From an uncultured Bacteroidales bacterium (GTDB lineage Bacteria; Bacteroidota; Bacteroidia; Bacteroidales; UBA932): a DNA stretch of 5,634 nucleotides. Position numbers and translations under genes: made by a program. Below, one piece after another: positions 1 to 5,634 of this stretch. Below the pieces are notes generated by a model. It was given only the letters and a program-made list of their open reading frames with translations, ran no database searches and had not been told where the DNA came from. Each line of letters opens with the position of its first letter. Position 1 is the first letter of the stretch. Location: the NCBI GenBank assembly GCA_946408295.1, contig CAMJRT010000092.1:1-5634 (forward strand), read 5' to 3'.

Positions 1-1613
1 TGTCCCCGCCGCACCAGTTCGGGATGATATTTAAGGAAAAAGGACACCACCAGCATACGGATGTGCATTCCGTCGTCATCGGCATCGGTGGCGATGATGA
101 TGTTGTTGTAGCGGAGGTTGTCGTTGTCGTTTTCAATCCCCAGGGCGGAAATGAGGTAGTTCAACTCGTCATTGCCGGCCACTTTCTGGTGCTTGACCTT
201 GACGGAGTTAAGGGGCTTTCCCCGCAGGGAGAACACGGCCTGGAAATCGGCATTGCGGGCCTGGGTGAGCGTGCCGCTGGCGGAGTCGCCCTCGGTGATG
301 AAGATGCTGCTCAATTCGGCCATTTCTTCTTTGCCCTTCGGGGTCTTCTCGTGATAATGATAGAGACAATCCCGCAGTTTGGGGTTGTAGGTGGCAGCAT
401 TCCGGTTACGTTCCCGGCTCTTTTTCTGGATGCCCTGGATTTCCTGGCGCTGGGCCTCGGAGTCGGAAATCTTTTTCAACAAAATGGGAACGACCTCCTT
501 GTGGATGTGCAGGTAGTCATCCAACTGGCGTCCCACGAAATCATTGACATAACTGCGCACGGAAGGGCCTTTGTCCAGCGAATGCGTGCCATCCGGGTTC
601 TGCACCTCCTTTTGCCAGAGGTAGGGACTTCCGAGCCGGACTTTGGTCTGTGACTCGAAAATAGGCTCCTGAATCTGGATGCTGATGGCGCCGATGATGC
701 TTTGGCGGATGTCTTCGGGGGCGAAATCCTTCTTGTAATTGGTCTTGAAGAATTCTTTGAGACACTTGGCGACCGCTTCGCGGAAAGCGGCCAGGTGCGT
801 TCCGCCTTCGCGGGTGTTCTGGCCATTGACGAAGGATGCGATATTTTCGCCATAACTGTTGCCGTGGGTAATGACCACTTCGATGTCGTCTCCCATCAGG
901 TGAATCGGTGCGTAGAGCGGTTCTTCGTTGAGCGAATCGTTGACCAGGTCCAGCAGGCCGTTTTCGCTCTTGTAGGAATTCCCGTTGAGGGTGAGGGTCA
1001 GGCCTTTCTTGAGGTAGGCGTAGTTCTTGAGCATTTCCTCCACATATTCCTCACGGAAGCGATAGCCTGCAAACATCAGCGGATCGGGGGTGAAGCGCAC
1101 GAGCGTCCCGTTGCGCTCCCCGCTGTCCTTTTCGCCGCTCTCAATCAGTTCGCCGCGGCGGAAAAGGGCGTAGAAACTCTTGCCCTCCCGGAAGGACTCG
1201 GCATAGAATTCCTCGGAAAGGGCGTTGGCGGCCTTGGCGCCCACGCCGTTCAGGCCGACCGCCTTCTTGAAGACCGCGTCGTCATATTTGGCACCCGTGT
1301 TGAGTTTGCTGAATACGTCGATGACGCTGCCGAAGGGAACGCCTCGGCCGTAGTCGCGTACAGTGACGCTTCTTTCGTCCAGCATGACTTTGACGGTCTT
1401 GCCGTGCCCCATCGTAAACTCGTCGATGGCATTGTCGATGATTTCTTTCAGCAGGACATAGATGCCGTCGTCTTCTTTCTCGCCGTTGCCCAGTTTTCCG
1501 ATGTACATACCGGGGCGCAAGCGGATATGCTCCATATCCTCCAGATGCCGGACTTTGCTCTCGTCATATACTTCCTGCGCGGGACGTTTGATCTCTTCGA
1601 TTTCGTTTGCCAT
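1..1613 (-). CDS. parE: DNA topoisomerase IV subunit B (ParE), partial, C-terminus beyond left edge
   Basis: This is the ATPase subunit of a type IIA topoisomerase. ParE binds and hydrolyses ATP to drive strand passage by the ParC2ParE2 complex, which decatenates daughter chromosomes in the cytoplasm. The frame is open from ATG 1613 to the left edge (537 codons). Visible motifs are the GHKL ATPase helix EIIDNAIDEF (57-66, with Mg/ATP-ligand Asn61), DYGRGVP (87-93), the ATP-lid glycine motif NGVGAKA (122-128), then the Toprim motifs EGDSASGT (441-448) and DADDDGMHIR (510-519), which carry the metal-binding acidic residues. The start follows a good promoter by about 20 bases and gives the usual short N-terminal extension before the ATPase domain. 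GyrB is the main alternative. The compact N-terminal region and EGDSASGTLTQARN (GyrB proteins usually read EGDSAGGSAKQGR) favour ParE. Roughly 80 to 120 residues should remain outside the window. A parC gene may follow, but it is not visible. Confidence 0.93.
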   Translation of the reverse strand, partial: MANEIEEIKRPAQEVYDESKVRHLEDMEHIRLRPGMYIGKLGNGEKEDDGIYVLLKEIIDNAIDEFTMGHGKTVKVMLDERSVTVRDYGRGVPFGSVIDVFSKLNTGAKYDDAVFKKAVGLNGVGAKAANALSEEFYAESFREGKSFYALFRRGELIESGEKDSGERNGTLVRFTPDPLMFAGYRFREEYVEEMLKNYAYLKKGLTLTLNGNSYKSENGLLDLVNDSLNEEPLYAPIHLMGDDIEVVITHGNSYGENIASFVNGQNTREGGTHLAAFREAVAKCLKEFFKTNYKKDFAPEDIRQSIIGAISIQIQEPIFESQTKVRLGSPYLWQKEVQNPDGTHSLDKGPSVRSYVNDFVGRQLDDYLHIHKEVVPILLKKISDSEAQRQEIQGIQKKSRERNRNAATYNPKLRDCLYHYHEKTPKGKEEMAELSSIFITEGDSASGTLTQARNADFQAVFSLRGKPLNSVKVKHQKVAGNDELNYLISALGIENDNDNLRYNNIIIATDADDDGMHIRMLVVSFFLKYHPELVRRG

Positions 1614-1633
1614 ACACTTTTACCTATAACCTA

Positions 1634-1665
1634 CAAAGATAATTATTATTTCATTTCCCCGCAAA
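1634..1665 (-). promoter_or_regulatory. Bacteroidetes-type promoter for parE
   Basis: Read on the minus strand, TTTG (1665-1662) is followed after exactly 20 bases by TATCTTTG (1641-1634). This matches the Bacteroidetes primary sigma factor pattern of a -33 TTTG and a -7 TAnnTTTG. The start of transcription would fall near 1628, leaving a leader of about 15 bases before the parE ATG at 1613. No strong Shine-Dalgarno sequence is seen in that leader, which is common in this phylum. It implies that parE has its own promoter, independent of the lipoprotein genes upstream. Confidence 0.7.
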
Positions 1666-1688
1666 CAATTTTTCATGGAGCGAGCGCC

Positions 1689-1760
1689 CTTTTAGGGAGA
1701 ACGCGCTTTTTATGAAGCCGGTTCTTTTACGGAGAACGAACAAACTTTATCAAGGAGAAC
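1689..1760. repeat. Three short imperfect direct repeats (CTTTTA-GGAGAAC type)
   Basis: On the plus strand, CTTTTAGGGAGAAC (1689-1702), CTTTTACGGAGAAC (1724-1737) and CTTTATCAAGGAGAAC (1745-1760) are near-identical 14-16 base units. The first two differ by one base. The third has two extra bases but keeps GGAGAAC. They fill the gap between the stop codon of the FimB/Mfa2-like gene and the -33 box of the parE promoter. Two copies sit in weak hairpins: GTTCT/AGAAC at 1721-1737, and AGCG-CCC/GGG-CGCT with a bulge at 1683-1707. They could be operator-like sites upstream of parE, or 3'-UTR structure of the lipoprotein transcript. The function is unknown. Confidence 0.5.
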
Positions 1761-3038
1761 TTATGGCTCACAGACGAGCAGTACCCAGTGGGTATCATTG
1801 ATCGGCGGCCCGAAATCGATATCCACCATCGAACTTCCTTTTTTGAGCGCTTTGAGCGTGATGGAACGTCCGTCCGCACCCAGGCGGTAACTATACATTC
1901 CGCGCTCCACCCCGTGGGTGTAGAGCGTCTCTTCCCGGAACGTGCAGGGCGTTTTCAAAGGGGAGTATTCCGCCCGGATGGTCACTTCCTCGCCCAAGTG
2001 CCATTCAATGTAGTCTGAGGGGTGTATTTTGTACCAACCGATGTCATCCCGGTACTCCAGGGCGCTCCGGTCGATGCGCCAGGTGTCCGTGCCCAGTCCG
2101 TCTCCTTCCGGGCAGATGCGGATGTGGGCGTGACATCCGCGCCGTATGTCCCAGCGCCCTTCTTCTTCCAGCCGGAAGCGATAGATGAGGTGTTTGTCTC
2201 CCAGGGTCCACAGGGAATCGCTCTGATAGTCGAACCGCGCTTCGACATACGTTCCCAGGGCGGGGACTTCTCCTTGCCGGTTTTCCAGGACATAGAGCGA
2301 GACTTCCTCGCTGACGGGACTGTTGTCGTAGGGATTGAGCGGCGCACATTGGCTGCGGTCGAGGGTGAATCCGGTGCGGAACAGGTCGTCCTGTCCCCGG
2401 ATGGCGCTTGGGGAGAACAGCGTCGCCCATTGCGGACAGTTGCCGATCCGCAACTCCCGGCATTGCAGTGTCACGTCCGGATGGAGCCGGCTGCGATCGA
2501 TGCTGATGCTGACCTTGGCCATCAGCCGGCGCAGCGACAAGTGGACGGACATATCCCCGTCCATCTGGGTGTCGCTTAGGCAACTCATCGCCATCCCGGG
2601 CCCGTATTCGTCGGGGTAGGCGAGGTAGTAGCGATAGCGCATCAACTCCTCCAGGGTCGCAGGACGCAGGTCGTAGCCGATATTGGCGCAGGCGATAAAA
2701 CGGTAACGGCAGCCGCTGACCAGATGCAGGCGGACGGGCTCTCCGGCCATAATCTGCTGCAGCTGCGCTCCCCGGATATACAGCGCCTGCTCGATGACGC
2801 TGCCGTTGAAAACAAACAGATTGAGGTCTGTCATCTTGTCTTCGTCAGGCAGTAATGCCTTGTCTTCGGCGACGCACGGATGGATGTAGAGCCGGGCTTC
2901 TTTTCTCTCATCGTCTCCGTGTATCGGCAACAGCTCCCGCGCACAGGCGGACGCAAGCAGGAGCATCAGCAGCACCACCCTTCCCGCGGGCAAGGGACGG
3001 CACCTCAATCTGTCGTTAAAATTTTTCATATTTTTCAT
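1761..3038 (-). CDS. FimB/Mfa2-like fimbrial lipoprotein (probable anchor or tip-type subunit)
   Basis: This is a predicted outer-membrane lipoprotein of 425 residues, tentatively of the Bacteroidales FimB/Mfa2 fimbrial superfamily, whose members anchor or cap type V pili. The N-terminus has basic residues to R20, a hydrophobic core (21-28) and the lipobox ASAC with lipidated Cys32. This signal peptide decides the start: the frame is open upstream to an ATG at 3287, but that start would bury the signal behind 83 residues and overlap the neighbour widely. ATG 3038 or 3029 (M-K-N-M-K-N) are the sensible choices. The mature part contains DLNLFVFNG (71-79) and LVSGCRYRFIACANIGYD (106-123), which resemble the first beta-sandwich of Mfa2-type proteins, then YVLENRQG (249-256). 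Residues from about 345 to 425 look like a separate Ig-like beta domain. The mature protein has 11 further cysteines, and no acidic surface-export signal follows Cys32. It overlaps the fimbrillin-like gene upstream by 23 bases, so the two are probably translationally coupled. The family name is an inference. A DUF4906-like fimbrial protein is an alternative. Confidence 0.62.
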   Translation of the reverse strand: MKNMKNFNDRLRCRPLPAGRVVLLMLLLASACARELLPIHGDDERKEARLYIHPCVAEDKALLPDEDKMTDLNLFVFNGSVIEQALYIRGAQLQQIMAGEPVRLHLVSGCRYRFIACANIGYDLRPATLEELMRYRYYLAYPDEYGPGMAMSCLSDTQMDGDMSVHLSLRRLMAKVSISIDRSRLHPDVTLQCRELRIGNCPQWATLFSPSAIRGQDDLFRTGFTLDRSQCAPLNPYDNSPVSEEVSLYVLENRQGEVPALGTYVEARFDYQSDSLWTLGDKHLIYRFRLEEEGRWDIRRGCHAHIRICPEGDGLGTDTWRIDRSALEYRDDIGWYKIHPSDYIEWHLGEEVTIRAEYSPLKTPCTFREETLYTHGVERGMYSYRLGADGRSITLKALKKGSSMVDIDFGPPINDTHWVLLVCEP

Positions 3039-4191
3039 TGCATTCTTCCCATTCTTCGATTTTGAGAAATACCCCGGCGGATACCCATTCGACGACCGTG
3101 TCCGGGTCGCGGCTGCCCAGGTGGCGCAAGGTGATGTCGAAATCATAGGTCTTGCCCCGGGCCACGCCTTCAGCCGGGCCCGCCGCTTTCCAACTTCCCC
3201 TTCCGATATTGATGGGATAGTAGAATCGTTCCCCGTTGATGCGGCATTCAACCACCAAGCGTGTGAAGGGGCTTCCGGCCGCTTCATCGGGATTTTGGTT
3301 GGGATAGCAGAAAAGGCAGGCCGTGAGGCTGCGGGGGATGGCGGTCAGGTTCCCGTCCAAGGTGTGAAGGAGCATTCCGGGCGAAGCGAAAGACCGGATA
3401 TCCTCATCGCTCCAACGACCATAGTTTACAAAGTCCTGTGCCCGGATGCTGTCCCGGGCCAGCAAAGGGCAGCGGCAACTGACATTCGTCAGGTAGATGC
3501 GGACGCTGTCCACGATGGCGCCCTCGTAACTGCATCCCGAAAAGTTGGCGGCCAGGCGGGAGACGCGGATGCGGGTGAGCAGGGACTCCAGCGTGACCGT
3601 CGCCCGGGGATTGACACCGGCATCCACCCCGGCAGTTCCGCAGAGCAGGGGCTTCTCCGGATTTTCTTCTTCCAGCCGCCCGCAGACTTGTTTCAAATGA
3701 TCCAGCGAGACAATGTCGGCATAGCGCAAGCGGGCGGTGTCGATTCCGCAAAGAACGACGAGTTTTTTGGGACCGGTGGTCAGGGTGAGTTGTATTTCGT
3801 CCGCATAGGCGACGCGTGAGTAAGAGTCTATGCGGTCGTGGTTTTCGGGGTCGTAGGCAAAGATGTCCAGCGTGTCCGGCACAGATCCGCCATTTTTCCA
3901 TCCTTCCGTCAGGGAAGACGGAGCGCGCAGCCGAAGCACACAACTGCGCTTCGTGGCCGCCTCGAAGTCAAGACCCCTCACGGGCGTTGCTTTCCGGCAG
4001 CCGCAAAGGCAGAGCGGGACAGTCCAGAGAAGTAAAGCAAGCAAATAACAAGTAATGAAATCAGGGGGCGTAACAGCAAATGCTCGGAGGGAAGAAACCC
4101 CTCCTTTTGATAGGAAGCCAGTGGAAACTTCCGGGATTGACACTGTGTTTGCCGTTTGCGCCGATTGGGCTGTCCATCGCATTTTTTTCAT
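3016..4191 (-). CDS. FimA/Mfa1-like fimbrillin-family lipoprotein
   Basis: This is a predicted lipoprotein of 391 residues resembling the fimbrillin (FimA/Mfa1) superfamily of Bacteroidales, whose members are exported as lipoproteins and polymerise into type V pili at the cell surface. A hydrophobic segment (about 46-61) precedes the lipobox LCGC with lipidated Cys65. The mature part has DTLDIFAYD (106-114) and a C-terminal YYPINIG (324-330), then GVARGKTYDFDITLRHLGSR (342-361) continuing into DPD (362-364), a valine-rich strand and a tryptophan at 381. That pattern is typical of the last strands of fimbrillin-like proteins. The start at 4191 was chosen because the alternative ATG at 4233 lies upstream of the predicted promoter. 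ATG 4182 is also possible. The oddity is a signal-peptide n-region of about 45 residues, much longer than usual. There are 11 cysteines besides Cys65. Arginines 72 and 82 could be protease-maturation sites by analogy with FimA, but this is speculative. It is the first gene of a two-gene operon with the FimB/Mfa2-like gene. The exact family is uncertain. Confidence 0.65.
   Translation of the reverse strand: MKKMRWTAQSAQTANTVSIPEVSTGFLSKGGVSSLRAFAVTPPDFITCYLLALLLWTVPLCLCGCRKATPVRGLDFEAATKRSCVLRLRAPSSLTEGWKNGGSVPDTLDIFAYDPENHDRIDSYSRVAYADEIQLTLTTGPKKLVVLCGIDTARLRYADIVSLDHLKQVCGRLEEENPEKPLLCGTAGVDAGVNPRATVTLESLLTRIRVSRLAANFSGCSYEGAIVDSVRIYLTNVSCRCPLLARDSIRAQDFVNYGRWSDEDIRSFASPGMLLHTLDGNLTAIPRSLTACLFCYPNQNPDEAAGSPFTRLVVECRINGERFYYPINIGRGSWKAAGPAEGVARGKTYDFDITLRHLGSRDPDTVVEWVSAGVFLKIEEWEECNEKYEKF
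3021..3038 (-). repeat. Tandem 9-bp repeat ATGAAAAAT x2 at the gene overlap
   Basis: On the minus strand, ATGAAAAAT occurs twice head to tail (3038-3030 and 3029-3021). Each copy supplies an in-frame ATG for the FimB/Mfa2-like gene, giving Met-Lys-Asn-Met-Lys-Asn. In the other frame it encodes the last residues of the fimbrillin-like protein, whose TAA stop is at 3018-3016. Unit-length slippage would keep both frames. Confidence 0.8.
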
Positions 4192-4216
4192 TGTTTGACG
4201 TATTTTGGTCACGCCG

Positions 4217-4248
4217 CAAATGTAAACTCTCAAATCGTAAAAACTAAA
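4217..4248 (-). promoter_or_regulatory. Putative promoter of the two-gene fimbrial lipoprotein operon
   Basis: On the minus strand, TACATTTG (4224-4217) is a full match to the Bacteroidetes -7 element TAnnTTTG. It ends 25 bases before the ATG at 4191. The expected -33 position, 20 bases upstream, holds TTTA (4248-4245) within a T-rich tract, which is only a partial match to TTTG. The placement explains why the ATG at 4233 should not be used as the start. The -33 region coincides with the T-tail of the nqrF terminator, so the two signals are nested. Confidence 0.5.
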
Positions 4249-4285
4249 AAAGTCAAGAAAAGTTTTTCTTTTTCTTGACCTTTTT
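4246..4285 (-). terminator. Intrinsic terminator of the nqr operon (possibly bidirectional)
   Basis: A perfect 10-bp inverted repeat, GTCAAGAAAA (4252-4261) and TTTTCTTGAC (4270-4279), encloses an 8-base loop. Read on the minus strand the stem is followed by six T residues (4251-4246), as expected for Rho-independent termination about 60 bases after the nqrF stop codon. On the plus strand the stem is followed by C and then five T residues, so it could also act in the opposite direction, although no plus-strand gene is visible to use it. The stem is AT-rich, which makes it weaker than a GC-rich terminator. Confidence 0.82.
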
Positions 4286-4337
4286 GTGAAATTGAGAATT
4301 TTTGGATGGTTCCAGCCCGGAATCCGGAGGATTTTTC

Positions 4338-5612
4338 CTACGCGCCAAAGTTGTCGTAAAGGATGTTTTCAGGCGCGACGCCGAGGGAATCCAGCAGATT
4401 GTTGACGGCACCGACCATCATCGGAGGTCCGCACATGAAGTACTTGATATCTTCGGGAGCCTCGTGGTCCTTGAGATAGGTCTCGAACATCACGTTGTGG
4501 ACGAATCCTGCCGTGTATTTCACGCCGGCCGCGTCCGCCGCCGGGTCGGGACGGTCGAGGGCGAGGTGGAAATGGAAATTGGGATTCTCCCGTTCGATTT
4601 CCGCGAAGTCTTCCAGGTAGAAGGCTTCCACCAGTGCACGGGCGCCGTAGAAGAAACGCACCTGTTTCTTGGTGTGGCGGGTTTTGAAGAGTTCCATAAT
4701 GTGGGAACGCAGGGGAGCCATACCGGCGCCGCCGCCCACGAAGATGTATTCCTGATCGTCGGGGTCGTTTTCCGGGAGGAGAAACTCTCCGTAAGGGCCG
4801 CTGATGATGACCTTGTCGCCCGGTTTGCGGGTAAAGACATAGGTGGAAGCGATGCCCGGATTGACGGGGAGGAGTTTCGGACCGAGTTCACGCGGCACGC
4901 TGCGGTCGAAAGGAGGCGTAGCGATACGCACGTTGAGTTTGATGATGCCTTTTTCTCCGGGATAGGAAGCCATCGAGTAGGCCCGGATGGTGTTCTCGGG
5001 GTTGGAAGCGTGCAGGTCGAAGAAGTGGAAACGGTCCCAGTCGCCGCGATATTCTTCGCCGACGGCAATGTCCTTGAAGTCCAACTCGTATTTGGGAATG
5101 TCAATCTGGATGTATTCGCCGCTCTTGAATTCAAGATGCTCTCCTTCGGGGAGTTTGACGGTGAACTCCTTGATGAAGGTCGCAACATTGTCGTTGCTGA
5201 TGACCTCACACTCGAGTTTCTTGACGGACAGGGCGGAGTCGGGAACCACAATCTTGAGGTTCTCTTTGACCTTCACCTGGCAGCCCAGGCGCCAGTGGTC
5301 CTGGATCTGTTTGCGGTTGAAGAAGCCGACCTCGGTGGGCAGAATCTCGCCGCCGCCTTCGACGACGCGGCATTTGCATTGTCCGCAGTTGCCTTTTCCG
5401 CCACAGGCGGAGGGAAGGTAAATCTGTTGTTCGGCCAAGGTGCCCAGCAGGTTGCCGCCGGGCGTCACCTCGACCTCTTTCTTGCCATCGTTGATGGATA
5501 TTTTCACTTTGCCTTTGGGGGTGAGGGCGCCCTTGATCGCCAGCAGCAGGGCTACCAGCACCAGGATGACCAGCACCATCAAGACAACGGAAGCAATAAT
5601 CGTTATTTTCAT
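4338..5612 (-). CDS. nqrF: Na+-translocating NADH:quinone reductase subunit F (NqrF)
   Basis: NqrF is the NADH-oxidising subunit of the Na+-pumping NADH:ubiquinone/menaquinone reductase (EC 7.2.1.1). It takes a hydride from NADH on FAD and passes electrons singly through a [2Fe-2S] centre to the rest of the membrane complex, coupling respiration to a sodium gradient. The 424-residue protein has an N-terminal membrane helix (about 4-26) and a ferredoxin domain with cluster ligands Cys70, Cys76, Cys79 and Cys111, the C-x5-C-x2-C-x31-C spacing of the family. The FAD motif is RAYSMAS (210-216). The NADH-binding part has GGGAGMAPLRSH (293-304) and MCGPPMM (393-399), and a C-terminal YDNFGA contains the flavin-stacking Phe422. 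It is slightly longer than the Vibrio protein (about 408 residues), mainly through an insertion near 236-253. An AGGAG ribosome site lies 9 bases before the ATG. nqrE and the rest of the operon should lie beyond the right edge. Confidence 0.97.
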   Translation of the reverse strand: MKITIIASVVLMVLVILVLVALLLAIKGALTPKGKVKISINDGKKEVEVTPGGNLLGTLAEQQIYLPSACGGKGNCGQCKCRVVEGGGEILPTEVGFFNRKQIQDHWRLGCQVKVKENLKIVVPDSALSVKKLECEVISNDNVATFIKEFTVKLPEGEHLEFKSGEYIQIDIPKYELDFKDIAVGEEYRGDWDRFHFFDLHASNPENTIRAYSMASYPGEKGIIKLNVRIATPPFDRSVPRELGPKLLPVNPGIASTYVFTRKPGDKVIISGPYGEFLLPENDPDDQEYIFVGGGAGMAPLRSHIMELFKTRHTKKQVRFFYGARALVEAFYLEDFAEIERENPNFHFHLALDRPDPAADAAGVKYTAGFVHNVMFETYLKDHEAPEDIKYFMCGPPMMVGAVNNLLDSLGVAPENILYDNFGA

Positions 5613-5621
5613 ACTCTGTCT

Positions 5622-5626
5622 CTCCT
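5622..5626 (-). promoter_or_regulatory. Ribosome binding site of nqrF
   Basis: AGGAG on the minus strand, 9 bases upstream of the nqrF ATG (5612-5610). It is a canonical Shine-Dalgarno sequence, better than those of the other genes here, and it confirms the start at 5612. Confidence 0.75.
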
Positions 5627-5634
5627 ATATAATT

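Noticed and set aside
24..653. Plus-strand open frame (209 codons) at the left end
   Set aside because: It lies wholly opposite the Toprim-coding part of parE. The composition is biased and no motif is seen.
702..1715. Long plus-strand open frame (337 codons) opposite parE
   Set aside because: It is the antisense shadow of parE, whose minus-strand frame shows all family motifs. The plus-strand translation has no recognisable domain and no promoter.
1712..1801. Small plus-strand open frame of 29 codons, with a second internal ATG at 1763 preceded by AAGGAG
   Set aside because: The ribosome-site-like sequence is tempting, but it is one of the three GGAGAAC repeats. The frame runs antisense into the end of the FimB/Mfa2-like gene, and no plus-strand promoter was found.
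3039..3287. Upstream extension of the FimB/Mfa2-like gene to ATG 3287
   Set aside because: The extra 83 residues are out-of-frame sequence of the fimbrillin-like gene and would place the lipoprotein signal peptide in the protein interior.
4192..4233. Extension of the fimbrillin-like gene to ATG 4233
   Set aside because: This ATG lies upstream of the predicted -7 promoter element (4224-4217), so it would not be in the main transcript. It would also lengthen an already over-long n-region.
4305..4330. CCGGAATCCGG palindrome just after nqrF
   Set aside because: The single-base centre leaves no workable loop, there is no T-run, and the true terminator lies about 40 bases further on.
4520..5421. 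Other open frames on both strands within nqrF
   Set aside because: They are shadows of nqrF in alternative frames. The serine- and arginine-rich translations have no domain features.

Overview
The window looks like a chromosomal segment of a Bacteroidota bacterium, most likely of the order Bacteroidales. Four observations support this: an NqrF and a topoisomerase IV subunit B of the type found in that group; two adjacent lipoproteins resembling the FimA/Mfa1 and FimB/Mfa2 fimbrial proteins of Bacteroidales; promoters that fit the Bacteroidetes -7 consensus TAnnTTTG instead of the sigma70 -10 box; and mostly weak Shine-Dalgarno signals. The genus cannot be fixed from this window. The genes are moderately GC-rich by eye and the intergenic gaps are AT-rich.

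All four genes lie on the minus strand, so transcription runs from high to low coordinates. From right to left: (1) nqrF (4338-5612), complete, almost certainly the last gene of an nqrABCDEF operon whose other genes lie beyond the right edge. It ends in a clear intrinsic terminator (4246-4285). (2) A short gap holding that terminator and a Bacteroidetes-type promoter (about 4217-4248) for the next unit. (3) Two overlapping lipoprotein genes: a FimA/Mfa1-like fimbrillin (3016-4191) and, overlapping its 3' end, a FimB/Mfa2-like fimbrial or tip/anchor-type protein (1761-3038). (4) A 147-bp gap with three short direct repeats and a well-formed TTTG-N20-TAnnTTTG promoter. (5) The 5' part of the topoisomerase IV subunit B gene parE (1613 to the left edge), which contains the ATPase domain and most of the Toprim motifs.

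The outer genes are housekeeping: sodium-motive respiration and chromosome decatenation. The accessory part is the two-gene lipoprotein operon, a compact fimbria-like pair without any visible stalk, usher or regulator gene beside it. Both mature proteins are unusually cysteine-rich, with 11 cysteines each besides the lipidated one. I found no CRISPR array, rRNA, tRNA, transposase or obvious mobile-element boundary. Long plus-strand reading frames opposite these genes are antisense shadows.
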